Below, in pieces: positions 10,201 to 25,200 of a stretch of 64,000 bases of DNA. Below the pieces are notes generated by a model. That model was not told the DNA's origin. It was given only the letters and a program-made list of their open reading frames with translations, and did no database searches. This DNA is from Monocercomonoides exilis (taxonomy: Eukaryota > Preaxostyla > Oxymonadida > Polymastigidae): the NCBI GenBank assembly GCA_001643675.2, contig LSRY02000032.1, positions 124,001 to 188,000 on the forward strand, given 5' to 3'. Within the stretch, counting starts at the first letter, position 1; each line of letters starts with the position of its first letter. Made by a program: the position numbers and the translations under genes.

Positions 10201-13200
10201 GAAGAAGAAGAAGGAGAAGGAGAAGAAATAGCTGTGGATGATGAAGCTGGCCCGGTTGAAAGAGAGGCAGATGGATGTGCAAGGAGAACTGGTACACAAG
10301 AAAATGCACCGAGGTGTTTGCTTGATGGAGATAGATTGAATGGAAGAGAAGCCAAAGAAGAAGAAGAAGTTGGAGTTTGACGTAGAGATGGATGGTGGAG
10401 TGCATTTGGAGTCATCAAAAACGGAGTTTGTGCTTGTGGGAAGGTGCTGCGCATGGCAGGTGAGAAAGTGAAAGAGAAAGAAGAAAGATAAGGAAAAGCG
10501 ATCTCAGGGAAAGGAGGAGATTGAGGCGAAGGGATAGGAGTTGGAGTGGAAGAAGGTGAAGAAGGAGAAACAGGAGAGGAGGTTAGAGAAGAGCTGAGAG
10601 GAGAAAGTGGTCGATGAGTGGATGGAGACGTGGTTAAAGAAGCAGGTGACAAAGAAGGTTTGAGCATTGAATTGGGAGTATCGGGGGGAGTGAGGAACAA
10701 AGGCGAAGAAGAGGAGCAAATGCCTGGCTGATGCTGCTGCGTAAGAGGATGAGATTCAAAAGAAACAGTTGGGAAAGTGGATTGCGAGTCGCTTTGATAC
10801 AAAGAAGACGGCGAGCATGCGATTGTTGAGGAGGACTGCCTTGATCCAGGAATCTGCTGTTGCAATTGAAACTGAGGCAAAGATGCCAACGAAGCCAAAG
10901 ACTGAGCAGGCTGCGGGATCGATTCGCTGAATGTGAGTGTGCTCAGAGGAGAGTAGTGAGAGAATGAGAGGACGCTTGACGCTTGCTGCTTGGATGAAGA
11001 AGTGACCAGATCTGGCGGAGGAGATGGTGGAGATGCGGGTGGAGAGATTGCTGAATTGAGGCTTCGTTCTTTGCTGCTGTCCTTTTCATCCAAATCAAAT
11101 GCTTGTTTGTTGGCTAAGTTGTTAACTGTATTATTTTGATTGGTGTTGTTGATTCCTTCTTCCTTGAGATTGCACATTGGCAGCTGAACATTGCCTGCAC
11201 TGCCAACACCGTCCTCGCTTTGTGGAGCAGAAGCAGTTGAAGAGAGTGCTGTGCTTTGTGCATCGTTGCCAAACCGTGTCGGAACTGAGTTAATTGTCAA
11301 TGGAACAGGAAGAGAAGACCGAGAAAATGGCTGCGTGGTTGATGAAGCAGGGATTGATGGGCTGAATGCAACACCCACCGTGCCATTTGAAGGGGAAGAA
11401 GTGGTTGAAGATGATCGAAGCAGCTGCTGTGTCTGAAGCTGGTCAAGTTGAATCTGCTGTTTTTGTGTTGGAGACTGCTCAATATTCGCATTCTGCATAT
11501 TCTCTGCATCTTTCCTCAGAGCTGAATGAGTTGATACTTGTGGGGTTGAAAACACTTTTGATCTCATAGCGTTCCTCTGATCTCGCTCTCTTTTCCTCTC
11601 AATCAGCTCTTCTCTTCTCTTCTCTCTTCTCCTCGCCCTCTCCGCTGCTGCTGCCTCTCTGTCCTTCAGCAGCTTTCTGAGCGTCGCATATATCTGGCCT
11701 GCTTTCTCCGCCCTGTTCAGCTTCGTCTCTGCCACTTTGATTTCTCTCTTCACCCTCTCTCCACGAATGAGCCGCTCAGCCAACAGCTTCGCCTCGCTCA
11801 TCCCAGCCACCGCAGCGTGTGTTGGCGGCGTCAGCTTCAGCAGCAGCACACTCGCCTGGTTCGGGCCGCAGTAGTCGTAGCAGGAAAAGACTGTGACCAC
11901 TCTATTTTCGTGTGCAGCAGCAAACCCTCTCGGGAAGAACTGATGTGCCCTGATGAGCATGTCAATGTTGTTAGATGCCATGAATCTACGGCACGTGTCG
12001 AGTGAATATGGTGTGCGGTTGCCGTTTGGCAGATCCACATCCCCTGGGTCAGCCCACAAAGTGGTGTGCTGAATGTCCTGGTAGCGCTGCCTGTCGTGGC
12101 CGAAGTTGTAGAGTCGGGTGAGTGGGTCTTCGCACTCGCGGAAGTAGTCGAAGCGGGGCATCTGTGGCATTTCTTCCTCCACATTCAAACAAGGGATCAT
12201 TGCTGAGAATCCCCCGTGGCAGATGAGAATGCGCCGCTCTTCGATGATTGGGGGCAAGGGTGCTGTTGGCAGAAGAGAGGCAGGTGGATTCGGGGGTGGA
12301 CGAGGAGGAGGTGGTGGAGGTGGGATAAGCGCAAAGGGAAATGGATGCTCAGGGAATGTGTCATTGTTTGGTTGAAGCATATTTGAAGTTGGTGAAGTCG
12401 ATTCTGTTGACGAAGAAGATGAGCTTTGAGGCAAAGAAGAAGAAATAGAAGAAGTCGATGGAGATGATAAAGTTGCATTTTGATTCATCAGTTGTGGCAA
12501 GGATGTTGCTGAGGGCAGTTGGGCTGCTGAGAATGGTGATAATGCGGATTGCGTGGCTGAAGATGCAGAAGCAGACGATGAGGCTTGAGACGAAGAAGAT
12601 GCGTCGATAGCAGAGGGATTCGGGAAAAGGAAAGTTTGTTTGAAAGACGACGAATTAACCGAAGCAGAAGCAGAAACAGCATCAGAAGAAGAAGAAGAAG
12701 CCAAAGTTGAGATAGAAACATCTTGACAACAGATGTTGCTGTCTTTGAACGAATTGATTTGAGTCTGTCTCAGCGTCGCTGCATTGACTTGAGGTGTTTC
12801 TGTTGCAATGCCATCAAACAAAGCAATAGACCGCTTCCCACAAATGCAGCAAGCAGAAGTTATGCGCCTTGACAATGGAGGGCACGAAACAGAACGCCGA
12901 TGTTTGGAATATGAAGAAGTAGCAGGATTTGGATGTATTGAATGGCACAGTGGAGGAGAGGCAGAGGGACTGGGTGTGGGTGTTGCGACAGATGAGGCAG
13001 CGCTGTATTTCGCCTTGAGTGAAGCAGAAGGAGCAGAAGATTGGCGCAGCTGGTTGAACGATAAGAACTTGCGATCATTGACAAATGCGCTGTGCATCAA
13101 AAGAGAAGGAGATTTGCGTAATGCAGAGAGAATGCAATGGCCAGTGAGGAGAGGATGGAATGGCATGTGTGTGGCAGACGGGTGGAAAGTCCAGGACTCC

Positions 13201-16200
13201 ATTCGAGACAGAAAAGACTTTGGAGAGCAAGAGGAAAAAAGAGAAGGAGATTTTGTGTGAAGCCAATTTTTGCTGAAGGAAACTGATTTTTTGTTTAAAA
13301 CTTCGCGTTTTGGTTGAGACAGCAAAGGAGGCTGATGAAGCAAGCCAGGAATGCACGGATTGGATAGCGAACGAGATGACTTTTTCTGCAGAAGATTGTC
13401 AGACGGTGAACGAGAATGCGAGGAAACTGCCTCTGCTGCTGCTGCTAAAGCTGAAGAAGAAGAAGAAGAACAAGAAGTGGAAGGCGAACGCGACTTGAGA
13501 TGTGTCCGAACGCCTAGTGGAGAAGCCGACTGATGTCTGGAATGTGCAAATTGGTATCTCCGCTGTAGAGAATGGCGGAAGTGCTGTTCGTCTCTCAGTC
13601 TTTCCCTCATCTTCTGATGTTGCAGAATTCTCTGTTTCTCCTCGTGTGAATGCTTTCTGTGCGGGTGCTGGTGCTCTGGTGTTGAGAATGAGTACATTCT
13701 TTCTTCGTTGAAATTTGACAGATCGATTTGCGGATCGGAAAATGACATGCCATACGAATTGTCTCCGGGACTTCGAGCTGTGCTGAGATAGGCTTTGCGT
13801 GAAGAGTGATGATGTGCATTGCTTGTCTGCTCACTTTCTTCACTTTCATCAAAATCTTCTTCCTCCTCTTCTTCATCTTCATCAACTTCTTCCTCATCGT
13901 CTTCATCGTCTTTGTCTTCTTGCTTCCCTTTTGTGTTGTTATAACTATTGTCTTCATTCTGTTCAGCTTCCAGACTTCTTGCTTTTTCATCAACAGGTCC
14001 CAATTTCATCATCTTCTTTCTCTCAAAGAAAGTATCTGCATCTCTCAAAGAATCCCTCATTTTCTGTCTTTCCATTTCTGATGTTTGCTCTTTGTGCACT
14101 TCTAATTCTGATTCTGCTACTCTTTCTGTCTCCAGCGAAACTGAAGATGACATTTCAGGAGGAGATGCAGTAGAATCAACAGAAAGCTCGAACAGAGAAC
14201 AAGGTGTGGGAGGCATGGTGGACGAAGGGAGTGTGAGAGAAGTGGAGGAGATGGAGAAGGATGTTGAATGAGAAGAGCCACATTCAGATGTTGCAGTCGA
14301 GTTTGACAGAACAGAGGAAGAAGTGATGGAGCCATCTGACGCTGAATCACGCCTTTCTGTTTTGGCTGACTTTCTCATCAACCGATTGCTGAACTTTTTT
14401 TTCTTTTCCTTTTGATTGTGTGATTGTGATTCTTTGTCTGAATTTTGCCGATTTGCTTTTGAGCTGAGTTGTTCTTCCTTTGCAAACACTGTTTTTGTGT
14501 TAATTTCTTCAACTTTTGCATTTTTGCTGCCAAACTCCGCATCCATCTTTCGAACAGAGCACAGTTCAGGAGAATTATATGACACAGTTTTGTATTCCAC
14601 GCTCCATCTGCCTCTTCTATGCACTTTTGATCTGAATATCTTCTGAGTAGTATCTTCATCACCTTTCAACGATGAATTGTCAGTGCGATTGAGATTGTTC
14701 AATGACTTGTTTCCTTCCGATACGTGGAATGCTTTGCCAGCAGATGATTTAGAGCAAATGAGAGAATTAGACCATCTGCGCTTGAGACTGTTGTATGCGT
14801 CAATATCCATTTCATCATCATTGGTGAATGAACCAAACACATCATCATCATTGTCATCATTGTCATCATCACCTTCTTCACTGGAAGAATTACAGCCATT
14901 ATCGTTGATAGTAACATCCTTCAACAAAGCACTTTCTGCAGTTGAATTGGACATTGAGCATGCAAATGGAGAATGAGGTGCTGAATGTGAACCCACAACA
15001 CGAAAACGACGTGAACAGTGCGTTTTGCGCTTTCTCCTCATCTTCAGCTGCGAAACAGATGAAAAAAGATGTTGGATGCAACTTGTGCAGATGAGAAATG
15101 AATCATTTCCTGAGAACTGCTTGCTGCTCTTAAATGAAGCGATTTCGCAAGAATTGGTAAGCAAAGGCAAAGAATGGTATGGACAAGAAGGCAATTTTGA
15201 AGTTGAGGTTTGAAATTGCTTTTGAACAGAAGGAGATTCCTGGTAATCAGTTAGCTTTTGCGGAACATCCGGATTTCTGTTAAGAGAAGGTGAATGCGAT
15301 GTCACATCTGTGGAAATGTTATTGGTTGATGATAATGCTAATGCTGATGCTGATGATGCAACAGTTGATGGATACAGAATTGAACCACCTGAAGATGCAT
15401 TCAATGTCAAAGGAACCGAATTATGCCCTCCTTTCATAGGAGAAGTTGGAGGTGTCATTGCCAAGCTGTTGTGTGATTGGAACGAGAAATTGTGGAGGTA
15501 TTGATTGTAGAAGTTGGGCTTTTGCATGGACTGATTTTGGTACAAGCGCAAAGGAGCAGCAGGAGATGCTTGGAACACTGGAGATGACTGAAGCAGCAGA
15601 GACGAGTTTGAAGCAGGAGAGGAAAAGGAAGATGAGCCTGAGTCTGGTGTTGGTAGAGATTCAAGGAGATCATGTGCGAATGTGGCTAATGGAAGAGAAG
15701 GCTGAGAGAGAGAAGCATGCAAACTGGGCCGGGAAATGCTAAGCAGTGATTGTGAAGCAGGCTGTTGAGATTTGCTAAGCAACGAAGGAGATTGTACCGA
15801 GAGTGAGGCGTATGGAACTTGTATCGTTCTGGTTGGGTCAAGCGGAGGTGCCAACGGGTTGTATGCTTCATTGTAAGAGTTTGACAATGAAGAGCGAGAT
15901 TGCATGTTCATATTCTTCAGAGGATAAATACTGTTCCCAAAGTCAGCTGGAGATTTTCCATTGAATGTCCTGGCAGAATCAGCAGAATCAACAGCAGTGG
16001 CAATGCCACATAATGTACAAACAGACAAGAATGATGGGATTGAGCAATTGATAAAGCTGGCATTCATCGTTTTCCCATTCACCGACGCTGGCGATGCTAC
16101 AATACCAGGAAAGATCGAAGGTGAAAAAGAAGAGCCAATCTTTGCTGATGTGACCTCAGATGACGCTACAACAGGCGTTGCATCGACTGAATCAACACCT

Positions 16201-19200
16201 TGTGTGAGTGAGATCGAAGACAGTGTGTCCGAACGAGAGGGCGTAATATCGGATGGCAGAAGTGACTGTCTGTCAGACAGAAGAGGAGTAACAGCAGCAG
16301 ATGATGGATTGTTCCCAGCTGCTAGTGACAGCTGGCTTCCACTCAGATGCTTCGAAAGACTCTGCAGCTGCTGTTGCTTCAGCTTCATTTCTGAGTCCTG
16401 AGGATGAATGCGATTGAGAATCCCCGAGCTTTTCGATGCCCCCTGAATTTCCTGGTTAAATGGCTCCTTTACTGAAAGTGGCGCAGAAGCTGATTGTGTG
16501 GGAGAAAGAGACTGATTGTGAACCAGCGACACATACGTAGTTGGAGAAAGCAGCGACTGTGCTTTGGAACGCTGGAGCTGTGCTGTGTCTCTTCCTGATA
16601 TATCTTGACGCGCCTGATGAAGAGGCGTGTGCGTCAGTGAGGGAGACAGGCTCTGTGTCATCGGTGTGTGCTGCTCTGAAGATGAGCCAGCTGTTTTGAT
16701 TGATGAGGAATACTTGATTGACTGCAGAAATGAGTCAGATGATGGAGATGAGATTGTTGAAAGCTGCTGCTGTTGCTGCGAATTCGTGCTGTACAAGTTG
16801 TTTGCAGAGGAATGCAACGAAAACTGTCCATTTTGCGCTTCAAAATGGGCAGAAAACGGAGTTGTCTGCAAAGATTCTCTTTGTTGTTTGCTCATCTGCT
16901 GCTTTTTTTGCATATTTTCTTTGTATTCTTTGAGAAACTTCTGCTGCTCGTTGTATTTCTCCACCCACTGGTTGTAGATTGCCATCTGTTCTTTGTACAC
17001 TTTCTCAGCAAGCGTCCTCGCATCAACATCATCTTTACTCAGAATAGCACCAAAATCCAATTTATTGCCATCATTTGATAACATATTGTTCTTCTTCTCT
17101 TTCTTCTTTCTCATCTTTCTTTCTTCTTCTTCAACTTTTTCAAACAAGGACTTCAGCTTATCTGGCTGCGGAACCACTGGTAAAGGAGGATGGTACTTCA
17201 GTGTGATGATCATTGCCATGGGCATGTTGTTGAACAAGTCCAGAAACTGCAGATAAAGCGGATGTGGCAGCTTCGGCTTCGACCTGCTGTCCTGCCCCAG
17301 TTTCCCCATCCCGTCTTCCTTCCTGTAGCCAAAGCACTCCTTCTCATCCACTTTGATCTTCGAGTGCAGCTCGTCGTTGAATCCCCAGTCGAACGAGCGG
17401 AAGGACTCGTGATTTCCTCTCAATAGAAACACTTTGTTTGGAAGCGCCAGGCGATACAGCAGCAACAGCAAGATAACCTCGAGTGAGTTTTTCCCTCTGT
17501 CCACGTAGTCGCCCAGAAACACCACAGCAGACCGTCCTGCAGGCGCCTTTATGACAGCATCCATCACACTCAGTGCGGAACGCAGGGAGTTCAAAGAGCC
17601 ATGAATGTCACCCACAACAAGCAGGCCATTGATGTTCTCTTCTTCTGTTGTTGTACCTGGGTCAGGCGCGGTTGAGGCGCTGTACGCAATTTCTGAGTTG
17701 TGGCTGCTGATAGCAGATTTTGCTGAAGAAGAGAGCGGAGGAATAGCAGAGGTGTCTTTGAATTTGAAAGAAGATGGCTTTGATTGATTGCCATTGGAAC
17801 TGTTAGATTCATCGCTTTCAAAGAGATCTTCTTCATCCCATTCTTCAACATAGTCTTCTTCGTCCTCGTCTTCTTCTCCTTCTTCCAAAATGTCAATCAA
17901 TTTGCCTGCTTCATTCTCTCTATTATCATCCTCCATTCTTCCTTTGCTCTGTTTTGCCTTCTCTTTCTCAATTCTTTTCTCCTCCCTCAACCTCCTCCTC
18001 TTCCTCCTCTTCTTCATCGTCTCTGCATTGATATACGTCACCCCTTTCCCCTTTCTATACCCAGGCCCAAAATGAACATCCAGCTTCACCAGCATCGACG
18101 TCCCGTGCTTCGAATAGTGCTGTTTGGCAAGCGACAGAATAGACACAATCATATCCGACGAGAAATGGAGTGCAAGCTGCATCGTGATAGGGTCATACCG
18201 GCAGAAGATGACCCTCCGCACATTCTCCACAAACGACAGCGTGATCCCTTCCTCACTCACCGGAAAGCCCAAACGAGGCGGCGGGTAAGGCTGCCGCAGA
18301 ATGTGCATTTCAGTTGGCGAGCGGTGCCATCCGAACCGGAAAGCAGCTTGGCGTGGATCAAACAGAGTTGAGGGGAAAAGAACAGCAGCTGAATGAGAAG
18401 AACAGCGGAAGGTTGTGCGGCTGATGCGTTTGAGTGCGCGGGAGGGGGCGATGGTGAATTGGGAAGAGGAGCCTTCTCGGAGAGGGTGGGAGTGGTGGTG
18501 GGTGCAGCAGCAGAGCGGGCAGCAGATGGAGGTGTGGGTGATGGCATCAAGAGATGATGATGAGGAGGAGGAGGAAGTAACAGGAAGATTTGATGATGAG
18601 CCTAATGCAAAGATACTTGAAGAAGAAGAAGGAGGTTGCGTTACATGTCCAGTCGCTGGTGAGTACAGAACAGCACCTCCATTCCTCATCTGTGTGGTTT
18701 GGCTCATTCGATGCTGATTAACCAATGCATTTGGACCAGCCCGTGAGATTGAAGGAGTCAGTACAGCTGAAGAGAGCATCGCAGCAGTCACAGTGGCTGT
18801 CTCAGAAGGAGCGGAAAGGGCAGAAGTGTTGGAAGGAGGAGGAGGGTGGAAGGGGCTTTTCTGCAGAGCGGCGGTGGGAGAAGAAGCAAAAGCAGAGAAG
18901 GAATGGCTGGAGATGGAGGAATTCACTGGGGAGAATGGGAAAGCGTTGAGGTTTGTATTTGAAGAAGAAGGAGAGGAGGAGGAGGAGGAAGAAGAGGAAG
19001 AAGATAAAGGAGCAGGGCCAGCTGATGTGAGGGTGGAAAAAGTGAGTGATGATGCTGACATGCGAGGTGATTGTGCTCCGTATTTTCTTGAATTCAACCG
19101 ACAAGATGAAGAAGAAGAAGAGGAAGTGGATGATGAACCAGCAGCAGAAGATGAAGAAGAAGAAGAAGGTTTTGGTGTCATCTGTGAAGGCGAAGCAATC

Positions 19201-22200
19201 TGATTCGCACTCATAAATATCTTCTCATCCTGCTCTCTTTCTCTGATTCTTGCTTTGTGCTTTGCTTCTGCAAACTTGAACCTTCTTGTTTCCTTCGCAC
19301 ACGCCCTGCTTATCTTCGCCAGCTTGTCTTTCTTCCCTTTCAGCCGAAGCGCCCTCTTCTTCGTCTCAAACAGTGCCAGCCGCCTTTTCATCCGCTCAGT
19401 CAGTGTGGTTGAATAAAACGTGTGCAATTTCTTGCCGGCAGCATCTTCTCCTGTCCCATCGCCATCCACTCCATTTCCTCCTCCTCCGCCTCCTCCATTG
19501 CCCCCTCCTCCTCCCTTCGCATATCTGTTCTTACTCTTCGTCTTTCTCTCTCTCGCTCTTCTCCCCTTTTCTCCTTTCTCCGCCACAGTTTCTCCGACGT
19601 CTCTTGTGAGTGCGTTCTGCAGAATGTCCTGCGGCGGGCGGTGTGTGACTGGCAAATAGCGATGGTGGAAAGGATGGTAGATGACTTGGTAGCTCATCCG
19701 CCACGACTCAAAGAAGCCGACAATGCGGCAGGTGTGGTTGCAAGGAACAAGAGGCGCATGGGAAGTGACAAATGGCTGGAACATACGGGGTGGGAGCTCG
19801 CCATCAGAGGGGCTGATGGGGAAGAGAGGGGAAGAGGAAGAAGAAGGAGAAGGAGAAGGAGAAGAAGAATAAGATGAGGAAGAAGAAAAAGAGGATGAAG
19901 AAGATAGCATTGTAGAAGACTGCATAGAGAACTGGTTGAATGAATGATGCAAACAGGTGGGCATTGAAAAGGGATCAGGAAACAAAAAGCTCTGTCCAAT
20001 TGGAGTTGGCAAAGAATCGCTCAAGTAATATTGCTCTGATGGTGACTGGACAGCCAATGGATCAGATTGAGACATTGAAGAAGAAGGGAGATTAGGAGAG
20101 GAAGGAAAAGCTGAAGAAGAAGAAGAAGAAGAAGGAATATGAGAAGAGAAAGGTGATGATGATTGCATAGAAAGCTGAAGTTGTGGATCAGATGTGTTTT
20201 GAGTGTTGTGTGGAACAAGCTGATAATTTGGAAGAGGAGGCGGAGGACGAGGCGCAACTTGTCCTCGCTTGCTGACAGGAGAAGGAAATGATTGAGAAGA
20301 AGAAGAAGAAGAAGAAGAAGAAGATATGGCAGGAGAAGAAGATGATGAATATGTTGAAGTGGAAGAAGATGAAGTGGAAGAAAACGATGAAGACGATGAA
20401 GTGAAAGCAGAAGAAGCGTGTTGTGAAAATGAAGAGAAAGAAGAAGAAGAAGAAGATGATAAAGTAGGTGGTGTGGGTGAAGGATGTCTTGAAGTGAAGA
20501 GGGAAGAGAATTGAGGAAGCTGAGGGGAAGACTCATTGAATGCAGGCGTGGCATGATGGACAACTGGAGTGAGCATAAACGACGAAGGACAAGAATTCGA
20601 ATTGAACGAAGAAGAAGAAGAAAGAGAAGAAGGAGACGGAAAAGAAGGAGAAGGAGAAGGAGAAGACAATGAAGAATAACCCTGCCTCATCCCCATCTGC
20701 ACTTGATCCCACGCCATCCAATTTTTTCTTCCTCCTCCTCCGTTCCTGACTGCCTCAAACACCCAGCTGCTTCTTGTCAAGTCAACCGCGGGCATCTGGT
20801 GCGAGGAGGCAATTCTGAGTGGCAGGCGCATGGACGCTCTTTCTCTCAGCTGCGAGGCAAACTCCAACGCTGCAAAGGAGTCCATCACTTCCTCTGCGTG
20901 TTCAATGGCCAGGCCGATGCGGTTGCGCTGCTGAGACAGAAACAGACGCTGTGCACGACGCTGGATGAAAGTGGAGCGCTTGGAGGAGGAGGAGGGATGA
21001 GAGGAAGAGGAAGAGGAAGAGGAAGAGGAAGAGGAAGAGGAAGAAGCCTTTTGCGTCATCGAGGGAACAGACATAAGAGAAGAGGCAGTGTCTGCAGGTG
21101 TGAGAGGGGTAACAGCAGAAACAGCAGAAGTAGCAGCAGACAAGCCATATTTGAGTGAAGTTGTGGGCGTCAGTGAAGAAGAGGCAGACATCAACGAAGG
21201 TGTCTTTTGAGTAAGCGAATTCACCTCAAATTCACTCAATTGCTGCGAAGAAGGCACACAAACTGTGTCAGAAGGCGTAATTTCTGGTTTGTTTTCGCAG
21301 ATTTCGCTGTTTTTCAGGCTTTGCAGCTTATCTTCTTGCAGAATCTTGTGCTTCTGCTGTGCTTCTTCCAAAGCCTGCTGCAGCTTCTCCTTTTTCATCT
21401 TATCTTTCTCTTTCCTTCTTCCCATACATTCTCTTCTTTCCCTCTTCGCCTCCATCTCTTTCTTCTTCTCCACATCGTGCATCCAGCTAACATCTTCCTC
21501 ATCCAGCACACGATTGCACCACGACCCTTCGCTCTCTTCCTCTTCCTCAGCAGCCGTATACCATCTGTCTCCTGGAAGCGCTTTATTGCTCTTAACAGCT
21601 GATCGGTCTGTCAGAAACAAAGGCTTTTTTTTCTCCTTCTTTTCTCGCTTCTTCCCTTTGGCAGGAAGAATGCTGCGTGTGCTTTGAGGAGTGAGTGTGA
21701 GTGTGGATGACAGGACTTCTGGAAGTACATTTGAAGAGGAAGAAGAAGAAGAAGAAGAAGAAGAAGAAGATGATGATGATGATGAAGATGAACTTGCATT
21801 TGACACATTTCCCAATGGTTGAGCAGAAGCAGAAGATGCTGAAGCAGAAGCAGCAGAAATAATCTGAGGAGTCGGGGAAGTTGCCTTTGGCGTCTGTGAA
21901 AGCGGCTCAGTTTCGGTCATTTGTGTGCTTTCTCGAATGATCGTGTTCTCTTCCACATCCATCTGGTTATTCAGTACAATTGGAGCATTCATGTTGGAAT
22001 CGTCTTTGTCTTCATTCATTGAATTTGAGGATAAATTCATGTTTTGATTGTTTTGTTTACTTCCCCCTTGTTCATTTACTGTCATCTTCACATCAGCTGC
22101 AGTTCCATTCAAGTAATTATTTGCTTTGTTCTGTGAATCTTTTTCGTTTTCTTCCTCGTTCATTTCTTCTTCTCCTTCATCTTCATCTTCGTCTGCACTC

Positions 22201-25200
22201 ACCACAACAAACAGATCATCCCCCGCACACCTTCCAGATGTGCTCTTCATTGGACGATTATTTACCATGCCATTGGTGAAAGGCTGTGGAATATGAATAT
22301 TGTCATCAGCATTCTGAATGGAAAGCAATGGATTGTCAATAACATGGCTATCAACACTTGGAGTCGCTATAACTCGGCTCTGCATATCTTCTGTTCTGCC
22401 TTGCTCTGCTGATTTTATCCCAATCACGCCACTTTCAATGACATTTCCACATCCATCAACCTCTTTCAGCATATTCCCATTGTCCACATATATCGAATTC
22501 CCAATCTCCATCTCTTCAAACAGCACCCCTTCATCGCATTCTTCATCGTCCTCTGCGTTTTCCTCGCTCGACGACGAAAATTCGTCCAGAAAGAAGCCAC
22601 TTTTGGAGAGCGAATCCTTCACACGCAGCCAAACATACTCAGCTGCATCTTCATCACGGCATTCGTCTTCAAACGCATCCTGCTCTTCGTCCCATTCCTT
22701 CAGAACATCACTTCTTCTCCTTCTCCTTCTCTGTTTTCTTCTTCTCATTGTTGCTGTCATTTTCATTTGATTTCTATTTCCTGTCGCTGTTGCTGTTCCT
22801 GCTATTCCTGCTTCTGTTATTCCTCTTCTAGTTTTTCTTGTTCCTTGTAATGTTTGACTTTCATTTAGTTTTTTGTGTGTTTTCATTGAAGAGCCATTTG
22901 CCTGCTGTTGTCTATCAAGAAGAGGCAGCTGAGAAAGACTGTGATAAGATTGGGCAGAGGGGCTTTGGAGAGATGGGGTGGAAGGAGGAGTAAGCATACT
23001 GACAGAAGAAGGCGAGGTTTTGGAAGAAGAAGAAGAAGAGGAGGAGGAGGAAGAAGATGAAGGATGTAATCCAACAGATTGAGTGGAAAACGAGCTTCCT
23101 TCTTTCACTGCATTCACATCTGCTCTACCAATTGGTGAATCAAACTCATTCGAAGGCAACAAAGAAGAGTCCGAATTCGCAATTTGTCGCTGTTTCGATG
23201 AGTCAGAAACAGAAGCAGAAGAAGAAACAGAGCCGATTTCCTGTTTCAGCTGCATTTCCTGTGACTTCACCATCACCTGAGCAGATGTTGGAATCTGCTG
23301 TGTCACTTGAACTGTCTGTATTGTCTGTATTCCTTGTGAACTTTGTGAACTTTGTGCATTTTGTGTATTTTGTGCCATTTGTGCTGTTTGACTATGTGGA
23401 AGAGGATGCGTTTGAGAGCGTAAGCGGTGTTGTGGAGTGAATACAGTTTGATTACTTTGCTTAATTGCCTGTTTTGTGGGACTTTCTGGTTCTTGTGGCA
23501 ATGTTTGTGTGGAAGAAACAAAAGAACCACCACCACCACCAGCAGCAGCAGCAGCAGAAGAAGAAGAAGAGGCAGCTGAAAGCGAAGCACTGTAGATCGA
23601 GTCAGCAGAAGATGAAACAGAATAAACTTCTGTTTTTGAAGGGAGAAGAGGAGTGGAATATTTCCCTGTTGAAACTGTCATTGATCGGTGCAGTTTGGTT
23701 AGTGTTGGTGAAGGTTGTGGAGATAACTCTGAAGAATGTCTTGAGAGCGTATTTGTGTGTGTTAAAGACGATGATGAAGGCGAAGAAGAGGAAGAAGAAG
23801 ATGAAGCAGAAGGAGAAGAGGAAGAAGAGGAAGAAAAAGAAGGCGAAAACGAAGAAGAGCCAGATGGGATCAGATCTTTCCACAGAATGTGTGCTGAGGC
23901 TGGCGTTGGTGCTACAGATCGTGATGCAACATCGTCATTGTAGTCTTCTCCATATCCATTGTTGTTCTGCTCATCCACCTCTTCTCCTCCTCTTTCTCTT
24001 TCTCTTCTGCCACAAGCAGATGCAGCAGCGGAAGCAGAAGCAGAATGACAAGCACAATTAGAAGAAGCCAAATTACACATCTCTTCCATTGCCTCTTCCT
24101 CATCGTCTTCAATTCCTGATGACGTCGACAGCTCATCTTCAATCTTCTCATCAAATAAGTTGCAGTCCAACAAAAGCGGCCTTGGCTCAAACACAGGCGA
24201 ATGTGACGTTCCCCTTTGTCTTCTGATAAATTCTCTTTTGTTTCTCCTTTCCCACTTCCGTTTTTTGCTTTCAAACAGACGCTGTTCATACTGAAGCCTG
24301 ATTGCTTCTTCGTCTTGTTCTTGTTCATTCTCTTGTTCATGCTCTTGTTCTTGTTCTTGTGCAAGTCTCATTTCTCGCTCCATTTCTTCGATTTCTTCTT
24401 CTGTCATTCCTGTTGAATCAATGCCTGATGAAAGGAAAATGCCTCCATTTGCACCAGGAACCTGATGAATTGAATGTGATGTTGATACAGAATTCACTCG
24501 AGATGCAAAGGAAGGAGCAGGAGAAGGAGAGGAAGAAGAAGGCGATGGGGAAGGAGAAGGAGAAGGAGCAGGAGAAGGAGAAGACGTCAGAACAGGGGAA
24601 GGGGATTTAGAGTCAAATGAATTGAGAGGGGCAGGGGAAGAAGGAGAGGCACGATGAGCATATGAATGAGAATGCGTATGTGAATGTGTATGTGAGTGTG
24701 TGTGTGATTGTGTATTTGAATGAGAATTGGCATTAGAATGTGAATAATGACACTGATAACCTCGGCGCTGTGGCGAAGATAGCATTCCGTTTTTGGCTCT
24801 TCCATTGACAGAAGGTGTGGAGGATCTGAAGGAAGAAGCAGAAGAAGACATCGAATTACGGCCTGCCCATTTCGACGGGATCACAATTGGTTTTAGCACC
24901 CCTCCTCCTGTTGCTGAGCCAGCAAGTCCCAGTGAAGTTTCTCCGATGTACCGTCGCCAGCACAAGTAGAGCGCGGTCTGCGGAAGCGACGCAATTTTCT
25001 TGCGTATGATGCGCTGTTTAATTCTCCGGCTGCGCTTCTTCTCTTTCAGAACAGCCGTCCGCTTCCACTGCCGCCGCTGCCTTCGGATGATGCTGTCGAT
25101 CATGTCAGAGACGAGAGCAGTTGGGGAAGGATGGCGGGATGATGAAGAAGGAGAAGGAGAGGAAGGAGAAGATGAAGGGCAAGGTGATAAAGCAGATTGG